Shown here one piece after another: positions 56,874 to 64,000 of a DNA stretch of 64,000 nt. A program made the translations under genes and the position numbers. Origin of the DNA: Hyphomicrobiales bacterium. GTDB lineage: Bacteria > Pseudomonadota > Alphaproteobacteria > Rhizobiales > Rhizobiaceae. The notes beneath the pieces were generated by a model. That model saw only the letters and a list, made by a program, of their open reading frames with translations, was not told where the DNA came from and made no database searches. The stretch is taken from NCBI GenBank assembly GCA_900466605.1, contig UBMU01000024.1, positions 62,001-126,000 on the forward strand, read 5' to 3'. The first letter of the stretch is position 1, and the number at the start of each line of letters is the position of its first letter.

Positions 56874-59800
56874 ATGGGAGACTGGGTTTTGCTATTCCGC
56901 CTCAAAGACAGCAACACGTTGCGGCGCGTCTTCAGGCATACCCGTATCGCCCTGCTGGTTTCTGGCCTTGTTGCTATTGTGGTGGTCATGGTCGGCTTTG
57001 GGCTGGACCGCGCCAATACTGCCGCTCATCTGCGCGAACTGACGATGCGGACTGAAAACGAGGTCAGTTTGATTCGGGCGCGGATGACTGCGCAGATCAA
57101 CATGGACATCACTGTCGTCCGCGACCTGGCCAACATGGTGGCGGTCAATTCGAGCGTGAATGCCGAAGAGATGGAGCGACAGATCAACTGGCTGCTCATC
57201 CAGAACCCCCACTTCCTGAATGTCGCCATCGCGCCTGACTTCGTCGTCGGTAGTGTCTTTCCGTCACAGACCGGCCAAGAACGCGTCGGCAAGGATGTCC
57301 GAGAGGCCCTCTTCACCCGTCAATTGGTGATGCGCACCGCCGGCGCCCAGCAGGCACGCTTCTATGGACCGATCACCGCTGGCGATGGCAAGGAAGCCTT
57401 CGCAATCTTCTTTCCCGTCTTTGTGAAGGAGAATGGCCAACGCCGTATCTGGGGCGCGGTCGAGGTGATGATCGACGCCGACATGTTCTATCAGAACACC
57501 GGATTGAAGCCCGCGCGCAACAGCGAAAATCAGGAGAAGTATCCGCACCTCGATCATCTCTCGATTGCGGTTCGCGACCTCGCCTTGGCGGACTCGACGC
57601 GACCCTTCTTCGGCTCGCCGGATTTGCGCGACCAACAGCCGATGACGCGAAAGATCGCCTTTGCCGGCGGCCGCTGGGAAATAGTCGCGGTTCCGAAGAC
57701 CGGCTGGAATGCGGTTCCCGAAAACCAGTCAACGCTTCGTCTGATTATCGCGGCAGCCGGCTGCATCACGATCATCCCGGTCTTCTTTGCGACCTTGCTG
57801 CTCGGCGAGCGCAATCGCAACATCGAGCAGCTCAAGGTGCGAGAGGCAACGTTGCTGAAGTTGTCGCAGCGCCTCAATCTGGCATTGGAATCGTCGAATA
57901 TCGGCATATGGGAGCTTCATGACCACGGGCATACCCTGTTCTGGGACGCCCGGGCTGCGGCGCTCCACGGAAAACACGCCGAAGACGGCAGCCACTCGTT
58001 GGAGGACTGGCTTGCTGCGATCGTTGCCGAAGACCGGCATCTCGCGGAAATCCACTTCTTCAACTACAACGTGGCGGGCTCTGCCTATGAAACACAGTAC
58101 CGTGTCGTGGCAGAGGACGGCACCGTCCGACACCTGCGCTCCATCGGCTCCTTCTACACGGACGCGGCCGGCGACGACAAAACCATCGGCATCGTCTGGG
58201 ATGTGACCACCGACGCAGAAGCGGCCGAGACGCTTCGCAAGGCAAAAAACGTCAGCGACATCAAGAATGCCGAACTCGAGATGGCGCTGGATGAACTCTC
58301 ACGGCGCGAAGCAGAGCTTGCGGAACTGTCCGGCAAACTCGATCTGGCACTCGACTCCTACCAGTGTGGCATTTGGGAGGCGACGCTCGGCGACGAGGGT
58401 TCCATTTGGGACGATCGAATGCACGAGCTTTACGGCCTGAAGCCAAGAGTCGGTTTCATGACCGAGGAGATCTGGCTCTCCTGCATTCTGCCTGAAGACA
58501 GGGAACTGGCGGTCGAAAGCGCCCGCCATTTCAAACAATTGGGCGACTCTCACACACTAATCTGTCGCGTTCCCGTCGAGGATGGCTCGATGCGCTACGT
58601 CCGCTCGACGGGCAAGGTCCACCAGACCCCCAGCGGCAAACTGAAGATCATCGGCGTTGCCTTCGATATCACCGAGGATGCGCTGATGACGGCGCAGCTC
58701 AAAGCCGCCAAGGACGAAGCGATTGCCAAGAACATCGAGCTCGAGATCGCCAAGAACCGCATCGAACACAACTCGCTGCATGACCCGCTGACGGCGCTCG
58801 CCAACCGCCGCAAACTCGACATCGCGCTCGAAAAGTTGACGCTCGATGGACGACGGGAGCGACAGAAATTTGCCATCCTCCACATCGATCTGGACAGGTT
58901 CAAGGAGATCAATGACACGCTCGGCCATGCTGCCGGCGACGCGATGCTGATCCATGCGTCACGGGTGCTGTCGCGGAACCTGCGTGGAGACGACCTTGTC
59001 GCGCGCATTGGCGGCGACGAATTCGTCATCCTGGCCCTCAACGCCAGCGATACGGAAATGTCCACGCTTGCGGGCCGCATCATCGAAGAAATGCGCCAAC
59101 CGATAGACTTCGAGGGGTTCGCCTGCCGTTGCGGGGTCTCCATCGGGATCGCGCTCGCCAATGGCGTACACGTCGATGCGCGAAAGGTGCTGATCAATGC
59201 CGACATCGCTCTTTACCGCGCCAAGAGCCAGGGGCGAAACCGCTACGAATTCTTCAATCACAATCTCCAGGCAGACATCATCAACAACAAGCGGCTGGCC
59301 GACGAGATCCTTACGGGCATCGAGAATGGTGAGTTCACAGCCTGGTATCAGCCACAGTTCTCAGCACAAACGATGAAGCTGACGGGTGTCGAAGCGCTTG
59401 TTCGCTGGAACCATCCCACCAAGGGACTGCTGACGCCTGACAAATTCCTGAAGATCGCCGACGAGATCAATGTCGTCCAGACCCTCGACCGCATCGTCCT
59501 TGAGACCGCGCTCAAGGACAGGATGCGCTGGGCAGCACAGGGCATCTCCGTTCCGAAAATCTCCGTCAACGTTTCGGCGCGGCGGTTGCACGACGAAACA
59601 CTGGTGGAATCGTTAAGCGGCCTGCAGATCCGGCCCGGCGAGCTTTCCTTCGAACTGGTCGAGTCAATCTTTCTCGACGAAAGCGAGGACGTGGCAGCCC
59701 ATAACCTCGATCAGATCAAGGCACTTGGGATCGACATCGAGATCGATGATTTCGGGACAGGGCATACGTCGATCGTCAGCCTTCTCAAGCTGAAGCCGAA

Positions 59801-60059
59801 ACGCCTCAAGATCGATCGACAGCTGGTGCAGCCGATCATGAATTCCCCGCAGGAACGTGCGCTCGTCAGCTCGATCATTGAAATCGCCCGATCGCTCGGC
59901 GTCGAGACGGTGGCGGAAGGCGTCGAAACGACCGATCATGCTGCCCTCCTCCACGAACTCGGCTGCGACCTGCTGCAGGGCTACGCGTTCTCCCGGCCAC
60001 TATCCTTCGCGGACTTCAGCCAGATGGCGGTGGAGAGTTCCTGGCGTATCGCCTCCTAA
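56874..60059 (+). CDS. CHASE-PAS-GGDEF-EAL membrane signalling protein
   Basis: The 1061-residue protein has a first membrane helix (about 25-48), a CHASE-type periplasmic sensor (50-285), a second helix (RLIIAAAGCITIIPVFFATLLL, about 290-312), two PAS/PAC domains (about 335-455 and 490-610), a GGDEF domain and an EAL domain. GGDEF at 713-717 is intact; EAL at 840-842 with NVSARRL and DDFGTGHTS is also intact. It could make or break c-di-GMP, and the net sign cannot be told. It is transcribed divergently from the DUF1344 gene and ends 161 bases before aroC. Confidence 0.92.
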   Translation: MGDWVLLFRLKDSNTLRRVFRHTRIALLVSGLVAIVVVMVGFGLDRANTAAHLRELTMRTENEVSLIRARMTAQINMDITVVRDLANMVAVNSSVNAEEMERQINWLLIQNPHFLNVAIAPDFVVGSVFPSQTGQERVGKDVREALFTRQLVMRTAGAQQARFYGPITAGDGKEAFAIFFPVFVKENGQRRIWGAVEVMIDADMFYQNTGLKPARNSENQEKYPHLDHLSIAVRDLALADSTRPFFGSPDLRDQQPMTRKIAFAGGRWEIVAVPKTGWNAVPENQSTLRLIIAAAGCITIIPVFFATLLLGERNRNIEQLKVREATLLKLSQRLNLALESSNIGIWELHDHGHTLFWDARAAALHGKHAEDGSHSLEDWLAAIVAEDRHLAEIHFFNYNVAGSAYETQYRVVAEDGTVRHLRSIGSFYTDAAGDDKTIGIVWDVTTDAEAAETLRKAKNVSDIKNAELEMALDELSRREAELAELSGKLDLALDSYQCGIWEATLGDEGSIWDDRMHELYGLKPRVGFMTEEIWLSCILPEDRELAVESARHFKQLGDSHTLICRVPVEDGSMRYVRSTGKVHQTPSGKLKIIGVAFDITEDALMTAQLKAAKDEAIAKNIELEIAKNRIEHNSLHDPLTALANRRKLDIALEKLTLDGRRERQKFAILHIDLDRFKEINDTLGHAAGDAMLIHASRVLSRNLRGDDLVARIGGDEFVILALNASDTEMSTLAGRIIEEMRQPIDFEGFACRCGVSIGIALANGVHVDARKVLINADIALYRAKSQGRNRYEFFNHNLQADIINNKRLADEILTGIENGEFTAWYQPQFSAQTMKLTGVEALVRWNHPTKGLLTPDKFLKIADEINVVQTLDRIVLETALKDRMRWAAQGISVPKISVNVSARRLHDETLVESLSGLQIRPGELSFELVESIFLDESEDVAAHNLDQIKALGIDIEIDDFGTGHTSIVSLLKLKPKRLKIDRQLVQPIMNSPQERALVSSIIEIARSLGVETVAEGVETTDHAALLHELGCDLLQGYAFSRPLSFADFSQMAVESSWRIAS

Positions 60060-60220
60060 GGTCCGCGTTTTCGACTTGCGGAAACACCATTTCTTTCGTT
60101 GACGGTTTCGAGCAAAGAAAGGCTTTTGCCACTGCGGCTTTTTGGCCTATGAGTGTCGCGCATTTTTCAGATGAAGGACGCCGCTGGTGACGACCGGTTG
60201 GCGTGATCCGGTCGGGACAC

Positions 60221-61318
60221 ATGTCGCACAATACATTCGGTCACCTCTTCCGCGTAACCACCTGGGGCGAAAGCCACGGGCCGGCGCTTGGCTGCGTCGT
60301 CGACGGCTGCCCTCCCGGTCTACGCTTCAAGCTTGAAGACATTCAGGTCTGGCTCGATAAGCGAAAGCCCGGCCAGTCGCGCTTTGTGACGCAGCGGCGC
60401 GAAGCCGATCTCGTCAAGGTGCTGTCCGGAGTTATGCTGGACGCCGATGGCGAGACGATGATTTCGACCGGCACGCCGATCTCGATGCTGATCGAGAACA
60501 CCGACCAGCGTTCCAAGGATTACGGCGAGATCGCGCGGCAGTATCGTCCGGGGCATGCCGACTACACCTACGATGTAAAGTATGGAATCCGCGACTACCG
60601 CGGCGGCGGCCGCTCATCAGCCCGCGAAACGGCTGCGCGCGTGGCAGCCGGCGGCATTGCCCGTCTTGTCGTGCCCGGCGTCAAGGTACGTGGCGCTTTG
60701 GTGCAGATCGGCAAACACAAGATCAACCGCCAGAACTGGGATTGGGATCAGATCGACCAGAACCCGTTCTTTGCGCCGGACCCTGAGATCGTTCCTGTCT
60801 GGGAAGAGTATCTCGATGGCATCCGGAAAAACGGCTCTTCGATCGGTGCTGTGGTCGAGGTGGTGGCCGAGGGGGTCCCGGCCGGGTTGGGTGCGCCAAT
60901 CTATAGCAAACTCGACCAGGATATCGCCTCGCTGCTGATGTCGATCAACGCCGTCAAGGGCGTCGAAATCGGCAACGGATTCGAAGCGGCGGAGATTACC
61001 GGCGAGGAAAACGCCGACGAAATGCGGATGGGCAATGACGGCAAGCCGCTGTTCCTGTCGAACAAGGCCGGCGGCATTCTGGGCGGCATCTCGACCGGGC
61101 AGCCTGTCATCGCACGTTTCGCCATCAAGCCGACCTCGTCGATCCTGACCGAGCGCCAGTCGATCGATGCCGACGGCAAGAACGTCGACATCCGCACCAA
61201 GGGACGACACGATCCGTGCGTCGGCATTCGCGCAGTGCCGATCGGTGAGGCGATGGTCGCCTGTGCGATTGCAGATCACTACCTCCGCGACCGCGGCCAG
61301 ACCGGCCGGCTGAAATAG
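60221..61318 (+). CDS. aroC: chorismate synthase
   Basis: The 365-residue FMN-dependent enzyme makes chorismate from EPSP, the end of the shikimate pathway. Conserved stretches are [20 protein letters not shown] at the start, [44 protein letters not shown] and [13 protein letters not shown]. The ATG at 60221 fits the family; an ATG six codons upstream does not. ribB begins 10 bases after the stop, so the two are co-transcribed. Confidence 0.96.
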   Translation: MSHNTFGHLFRVTTWGESHGPALGCVVDGCPPGLRFKLEDIQVWLDKRKPGQSRFVTQRREADLVKVLSGVMLDADGETMISTGTPISMLIENTDQRSKDYGEIARQYRPGHADYTYDVKYGIRDYRGGGRSSARETAARVAAGGIARLVVPGVKVRGALVQIGKHKINRQNWDWDQIDQNPFFAPDPEIVPVWEEYLDGIRKNGSSIGAVVEVVAEGVPAGLGAPIYSKLDQDIASLLMSINAVKGVEIGNGFEAAEITGEENADEMRMGNDGKPLFLSNKAGGILGGISTGQPVIARFAIKPTSSILTERQSIDADGKNVDIRTKGRHDPCVGIRAVPIGEAMVACAIADHYLRDRGQTGRLK

Positions 61319-61328
61319 GAACACTGAC

Positions 61329-62432
61329 ATGCCTTACGATCAGAAGCGCGTCGTCGATGCGATCCGGGCCTTCGAGGCCGGCGAAATCGTCGTGGTAATG
61401 GACGACAACGACCGCGAGAACGAAGGCGACCTCATCGTTGCGGCTGTTCACTGTACCTCGGAAAAGATGGCATTCATCGTGCGTCACACCTCCGGTATCG
61501 TCTGCGCGCCAATGCCGAAAGAGGAGGCCCGCCGGCTCAACCTCAATGCGATGGTTGCCGAAAACGACTCGGCTCACACGACCGCCTTCACGGTTTCCGT
61601 CGATTTCAAGCACGGTACGACAACGGGCATTTCCGCCGACGATCGGACACTGACCGTTCGCAACCTCGCCAACCCGAATGTCGGGGCGACCGACTTCGTG
61701 CGGCCGGGTCACATCTTCCCGCTGGTTTCACGCGAGGGCGGCGTTCTCATGCGTTCTGGCCACACGGAAGCTGCGGTCGACCTATGCAAGCTCGCGGGCC
61801 TTCCACTGATTGGCGTGATCAGCGAGCTGGTCAACGATGACGGCACCGTCACGCGCGGACAGCAGGTAGTCGAATTCGCGGAAACGCACGGCCTCAAGCT
61901 CGTGTCTGTGGCCGACCTCATCGCCTATCGCCAGCGCAAGGAAACGCTGATCGAACTCGGCGACAGCTTCGACATCGACACGCCCTTCGGCAAGGCCAAG
62001 GCACATACCTATTCGCTTCCTTGGGATACGATGCAGCACCTCGCCGTTGTTTTCGGTGACATCCGCGACGGCATAGACATTCCAGTCCGCCTGCATCCGG
62101 AGAACGTCGCCGAGGATCTTTTCGGCAAGCGCCGTCCCGTCGACCACTACATGAAGAAAATTGCGGAGGAAGGCCGCGGGATCATTGTCTACCTGCGCGA
62201 GGGATCCGTCGGGGTCGGCCACTCCGACAGCGGCCGCAAGGCGCGCAGCCAGGGTCGGGAAGCCCATGTGGAGGCGCAGGTCCGTGACAGCGAATGGCTG
62301 GAAATCGGTCTCGGCGCGCAGATCCTGAAGGACCTTGGCGTATCGTCGATCCGGCTACTCACCAGCCGCGAACGGCACTATGTCGGTCTAGAAGGCTTCG
62401 GCATCAAGATCGCCGAAACACAGATCTGCTGA
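61329..62432 (+). CDS. ribB: 3,4-dihydroxy-2-butanone 4-phosphate synthase fused to a degenerate GTP cyclohydrolase II domain
   Basis: The 367-residue protein has an intact N-terminal synthase domain (1-205): DDNDRENEGDLIVAA with the acidic metal site, RHTSGIVCAPM, LVSREGGVLMRSGHTEAAVDL. It converts ribulose 5-phosphate into the four-carbon riboflavin precursor. The C-terminal 160 residues resemble GTP cyclohydrolase II, but the zinc cysteines and the GDxFGSxxCDC segment are missing; in their place is NVAEDLFGKRRPVDHYM. A separate RibA must therefore supply the GTP step. The gene follows aroC by 10 bases. No FMN riboswitch is present in front. Confidence 0.93.
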   Translation: MPYDQKRVVDAIRAFEAGEIVVVMDDNDRENEGDLIVAAVHCTSEKMAFIVRHTSGIVCAPMPKEEARRLNLNAMVAENDSAHTTAFTVSVDFKHGTTTGISADDRTLTVRNLANPNVGATDFVRPGHIFPLVSREGGVLMRSGHTEAAVDLCKLAGLPLIGVISELVNDDGTVTRGQQVVEFAETHGLKLVSVADLIAYRQRKETLIELGDSFDIDTPFGKAKAHTYSLPWDTMQHLAVVFGDIRDGIDIPVRLHPENVAEDLFGKRRPVDHYMKKIAEEGRGIIVYLREGSVGVGHSDSGRKARSQGREAHVEAQVRDSEWLEIGLGAQILKDLGVSSIRLLTSRERHYVGLEGFGIKIAETQIC

Positions 62433-62447
62433 GATCGGCAAATTTGC

Positions 62448-62471
62448 GCCGGCGGTGAAAAGGCCGCCGGC
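62448..62471. terminator. hairpin between convergent ribB and the KTSC gene
   Basis: A perfect 8-base GC-rich stem (62448-62455 with 62464-62471, 8-base loop). On the minus strand it is followed by AAATTT; on the plus strand by no T-run. It probably ends the KTSC transcript. Confidence 0.5.
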
Positions 62472-62478
62472 TTCACAC

Positions 62479-62823
62479 TCAGGCGGCGATGCGCTTGAAG
62501 CGGCCGCTGACGTTCTCGATATAATATTTTCCCGGCGATTGGGAGGTGACCATGGCGATCACCTCGGCTTCCGCCACGCCCTCGAACTGCCGCTCTTCGC
62601 CGTTGCTCAGGCAGACCCGAAGCCGGCCATCCTCCTGGCTGAAATAGACCGCATCGATCAGCGTTGATTTCACCGTCAACGGTTCCATCTTCGCCAGCCG
62701 TCCGGCCCGTGTCACGATCGTGGCGGCGCGCGCATCGCGCCGCTTGCGCAGCAAGGCCCTCACTTCACGGCGAAGGCTGTTCAGTGCCGCCAATGCGGCG
62801 AATTTGATGGCTCGTGTTTTCAT
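62479..62823 (-). CDS. KTSC-domain protein
   Basis: 114 residues. The N-terminal half is very basic (residues 1-45, many Arg and Lys, with an amphipathic helix), and the C-terminal half matches the KTSC domain (KSTLIDAVYFSQEDGRLRVCLSNGEERQFEGV and SPGKYYIENVSGRF). KTSC domains are small and often tied to lysyl-tRNA synthetase-like proteins or phage, but here the gene is single. The basic tail hints at nucleic-acid binding. Function unknown. Confidence 0.7.
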   Translation of the reverse strand: MKTRAIKFAALAALNSLRREVRALLRKRRDARAATIVTRAGRLAKMEPLTVKSTLIDAVYFSQEDGRLRVCLSNGEERQFEGVAEAEVIAMVTSQSPGKYYIENVSGRFKRIAA

Positions 62824-62946
62824 GCAGCCATCCTACGCAGGCGGCTCTTAAAGAGTTCAAGACAAGCATGGTAAAGCGCGCATCAACATTAATTCTTTGT
62901 AATTACGACGAAATTTCCTAAAATACCAACCATCGGCGAGCGCTGC

Positions 62947-64000
62947 TCAGCCCTGCCAGCCATCCATTAGAACGACCTGGTCAACACCGGCGAATTTGGC
63001 CAGTCGGTCAAGTTCGGCGTGCAGCTTTTCGATCCGCCCGGCCGACGGGCGTACTCCCGGCTCCAGCCACAGGCGCTTGACATCGAGGCGGCCATTCTTG
63101 CGGTCCGCCTTCATGTCGATGCGGCCGATCAGCCGATCCCCTTCAAGCAGCGGGAAGACGTAGTAGCCGTACTCCCGCTTGGGCTCGGGAACAAAAATCT
63201 CGATGCGATAGAAGAAGCCGAACAGACGTTCGGTGCGATTGCGGTCGCGGATCATCGGATCAAAGGGGCTGAGCACACGAACACGTGGCGGCGCGGCGGG
63301 ATAGTCCGGAAAGCTCGTGAGTAGGTCCGGAAAGGCCCAAGACGGTCGCGGTTTGCCGCCCAACGCCGGCTCGACCAGGACCTCGGTCAACTCGTCGCGA
63401 TGGGCGGCAATCCACGCTTTCGCTTCATAGGGCGACAGCAGATCCCAGAAAGCGGCAATCTCGCCGTGCGTGGCGAAACCCAGTCGCATCAGCGCGCTGC
63501 GGCAAGCCCAATCGACAAATTCCTCGTAAGAGACTTCGGGCTCGTGAAACTCGGCCGGAATGACGCGTTCGACGAGATCATAGATCTTCTGGAAGTTGGA
63601 GCGTCCTGATATGGCGAACTTGCCGGTGCGCCAGAAATATTCGAGCGCCGTCTTGTTGGGATGCCAGTTCCACCAGCCGCCGGAAACGTACCCGTCCGCC
63701 TTGATCTCGCGCGCCATGATGGCGCCGTCACGCGTGACGCGTTCAAATGTCTCGTCGAAGGCGTGTTCGAACCCCTCTCCCTGCCATTTGCGCCAGCGAT
63801 CGCCGATCACCTCTTCCTCGTGGCGAAACTTGTGTTTCCAATAGCGGAAGAAGGCACTGGGCAGGATCGAGGCGTCGTGCGTCCAGTGCTCGAAGAGCGA
63901 GCCGTCCTTCTCCAGTAGCGCCTTCAGATGCTCGCGCTTGTAAGTCTGGTTGCGGGAAAACAGGATCTGGTGGTGCGCCCGCTCCACCGTCTGGATACTG
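62947..64000 (-). CDS. YcaQ-family winged-helix DNA glycosylase-like protein (5' end outside window)
   Basis: At least 350 residues are visible; the reading frame continues to the window end, so the true start lies outside. The visible part starts with VERAHHQILFSRNQTYKREHLKALL and includes FRYWKHKFRHEEEVIGDRWRKWQGEG, YVSGGWWNWHPNKTALEYFWRTGKFAISGRSNFQKIYDLVERVIP and VRVLSPFDPMIRDRNRTERLFGF, matching the crosslink-repair glycosylase YcaQ/AlkX family. The 123-base gap to the KTSC gene holds nothing I recognise. Confidence 0.85.
   Translation of the reverse strand, partial: SIQTVERAHHQILFSRNQTYKREHLKALLEKDGSLFEHWTHDASILPSAFFRYWKHKFRHEEEVIGDRWRKWQGEGFEHAFDETFERVTRDGAIMAREIKADGYVSGGWWNWHPNKTALEYFWRTGKFAISGRSNFQKIYDLVERVIPAEFHEPEVSYEEFVDWACRSALMRLGFATHGEIAAFWDLLSPYEAKAWIAAHRDELTEVLVEPALGGKPRPSWAFPDLLTSFPDYPAAPPRVRVLSPFDPMIRDRNRTERLFGFFYRIEIFVPEPKREYGYYVFPLLEGDRLIGRIDMKADRKNGRLDVKRLWLEPGVRPSAGRIEKLHAELDRLAKFAGVDQVVLMDGWQG

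Noticed and set aside
61319-61328. FMN riboswitch before ribB
   Set aside because: Only 10 bases separate aroC and ribB, so there is no room for it.

Overview
The window looks like chromosomal core from an alphaproteobacterium of the Rhizobiaceae (Sinorhizobium/Ensifer, Rhizobium or Agrobacterium relatives). The inference rests on a solitary CcrM-type adenine methyltransferase, an aa3 cytochrome oxidase operon with the small CoxF-like gene between ctaB and ctaG, an IalB-family protein, a RibB fused to a degenerate GTP-cyclohydrolase domain, a putative EcfG/RpoE2-type promoter, and uniformly GC-rich coding DNA. It is densely coding, with many ATGA/TGATG junctions and several GTG or TTG starts. 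I saw no prophage, transposon, CRISPR array, tRNA or rRNA.

Layout. 1-3.8 kb: a cupin fragment, a metallo-beta-lactamase-fold hydrolase, a DCC-family (DUF393) protein, a DUF1499 membrane protein and small hypotheticals. 3.8-16 kb: pyruvate phosphate dikinase (ppdK), smc, a DsbA-like thioredoxin-fold protein, a DUF721 protein, mutY, a HAD hydrolase, an NTF2-like protein and ccrM. 15.9-20.8 kb: two ferredoxin-fold proteins divergent from an ArsR-type regulator, a second HAD phosphatase, a second MBL hydrolase, a lipid kinase and a lipoprotein. 21-28.5 kb: thrC, an M16 peptidase, a GNAT protein, a large EAL signalling protein and a zinc metallopeptidase-like protein. 28.5-34 kb: CsbD, YqgE, a DsbD-N-domain protein, a peroxiredoxin and a zinc-type ABC transporter operon with a short leader gene and a Zur-like operator. 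34-47 kb: glutathione-independent formaldehyde dehydrogenase, an endonuclease/phosphatase-fold protein, rnhA-thrB-ispH, SURF1 and DUF983 genes, and the cytochrome oxidase operon ctaCDB-coxF-ctaGE. A chloramphenicol-phosphotransferase-like gene lies on the opposite strand between ctaE and the DUF983 gene. 46.6-64 kb: ialB-like, tldD, GNAT, MazG-like, D,D-carboxypeptidase, polysaccharide deacetylase, pdxH, DnaJ-like, fabI, phosphatase, a CHASE-PAS-GGDEF-EAL protein, aroC, ribB, a KTSC protein and a YcaQ-like gene cut by the window end.

Working groups: heme-copper oxidase biogenesis (subunits I-III, heme O synthase, Cox11, SURF1); threonine synthesis (thrB and thrC about 15 kb apart); zinc uptake; c-di-GMP turnover (two transmembrane proteins); and DNA maintenance (smc, mutY, ccrM, DUF721, rnhA, YcaQ-like).

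I did not find a convincing undescribed multi-gene system. The best leads are small: a 42-codon membrane ORF translationally coupled to the zinc transporter, the ArsR regulator with a repeated Cys/HLAG motif next to two dimeric-barrel enzymes, the phosphotransferase gene between oxidase genes, and a well-spaced EcfG-like promoter before csbD.
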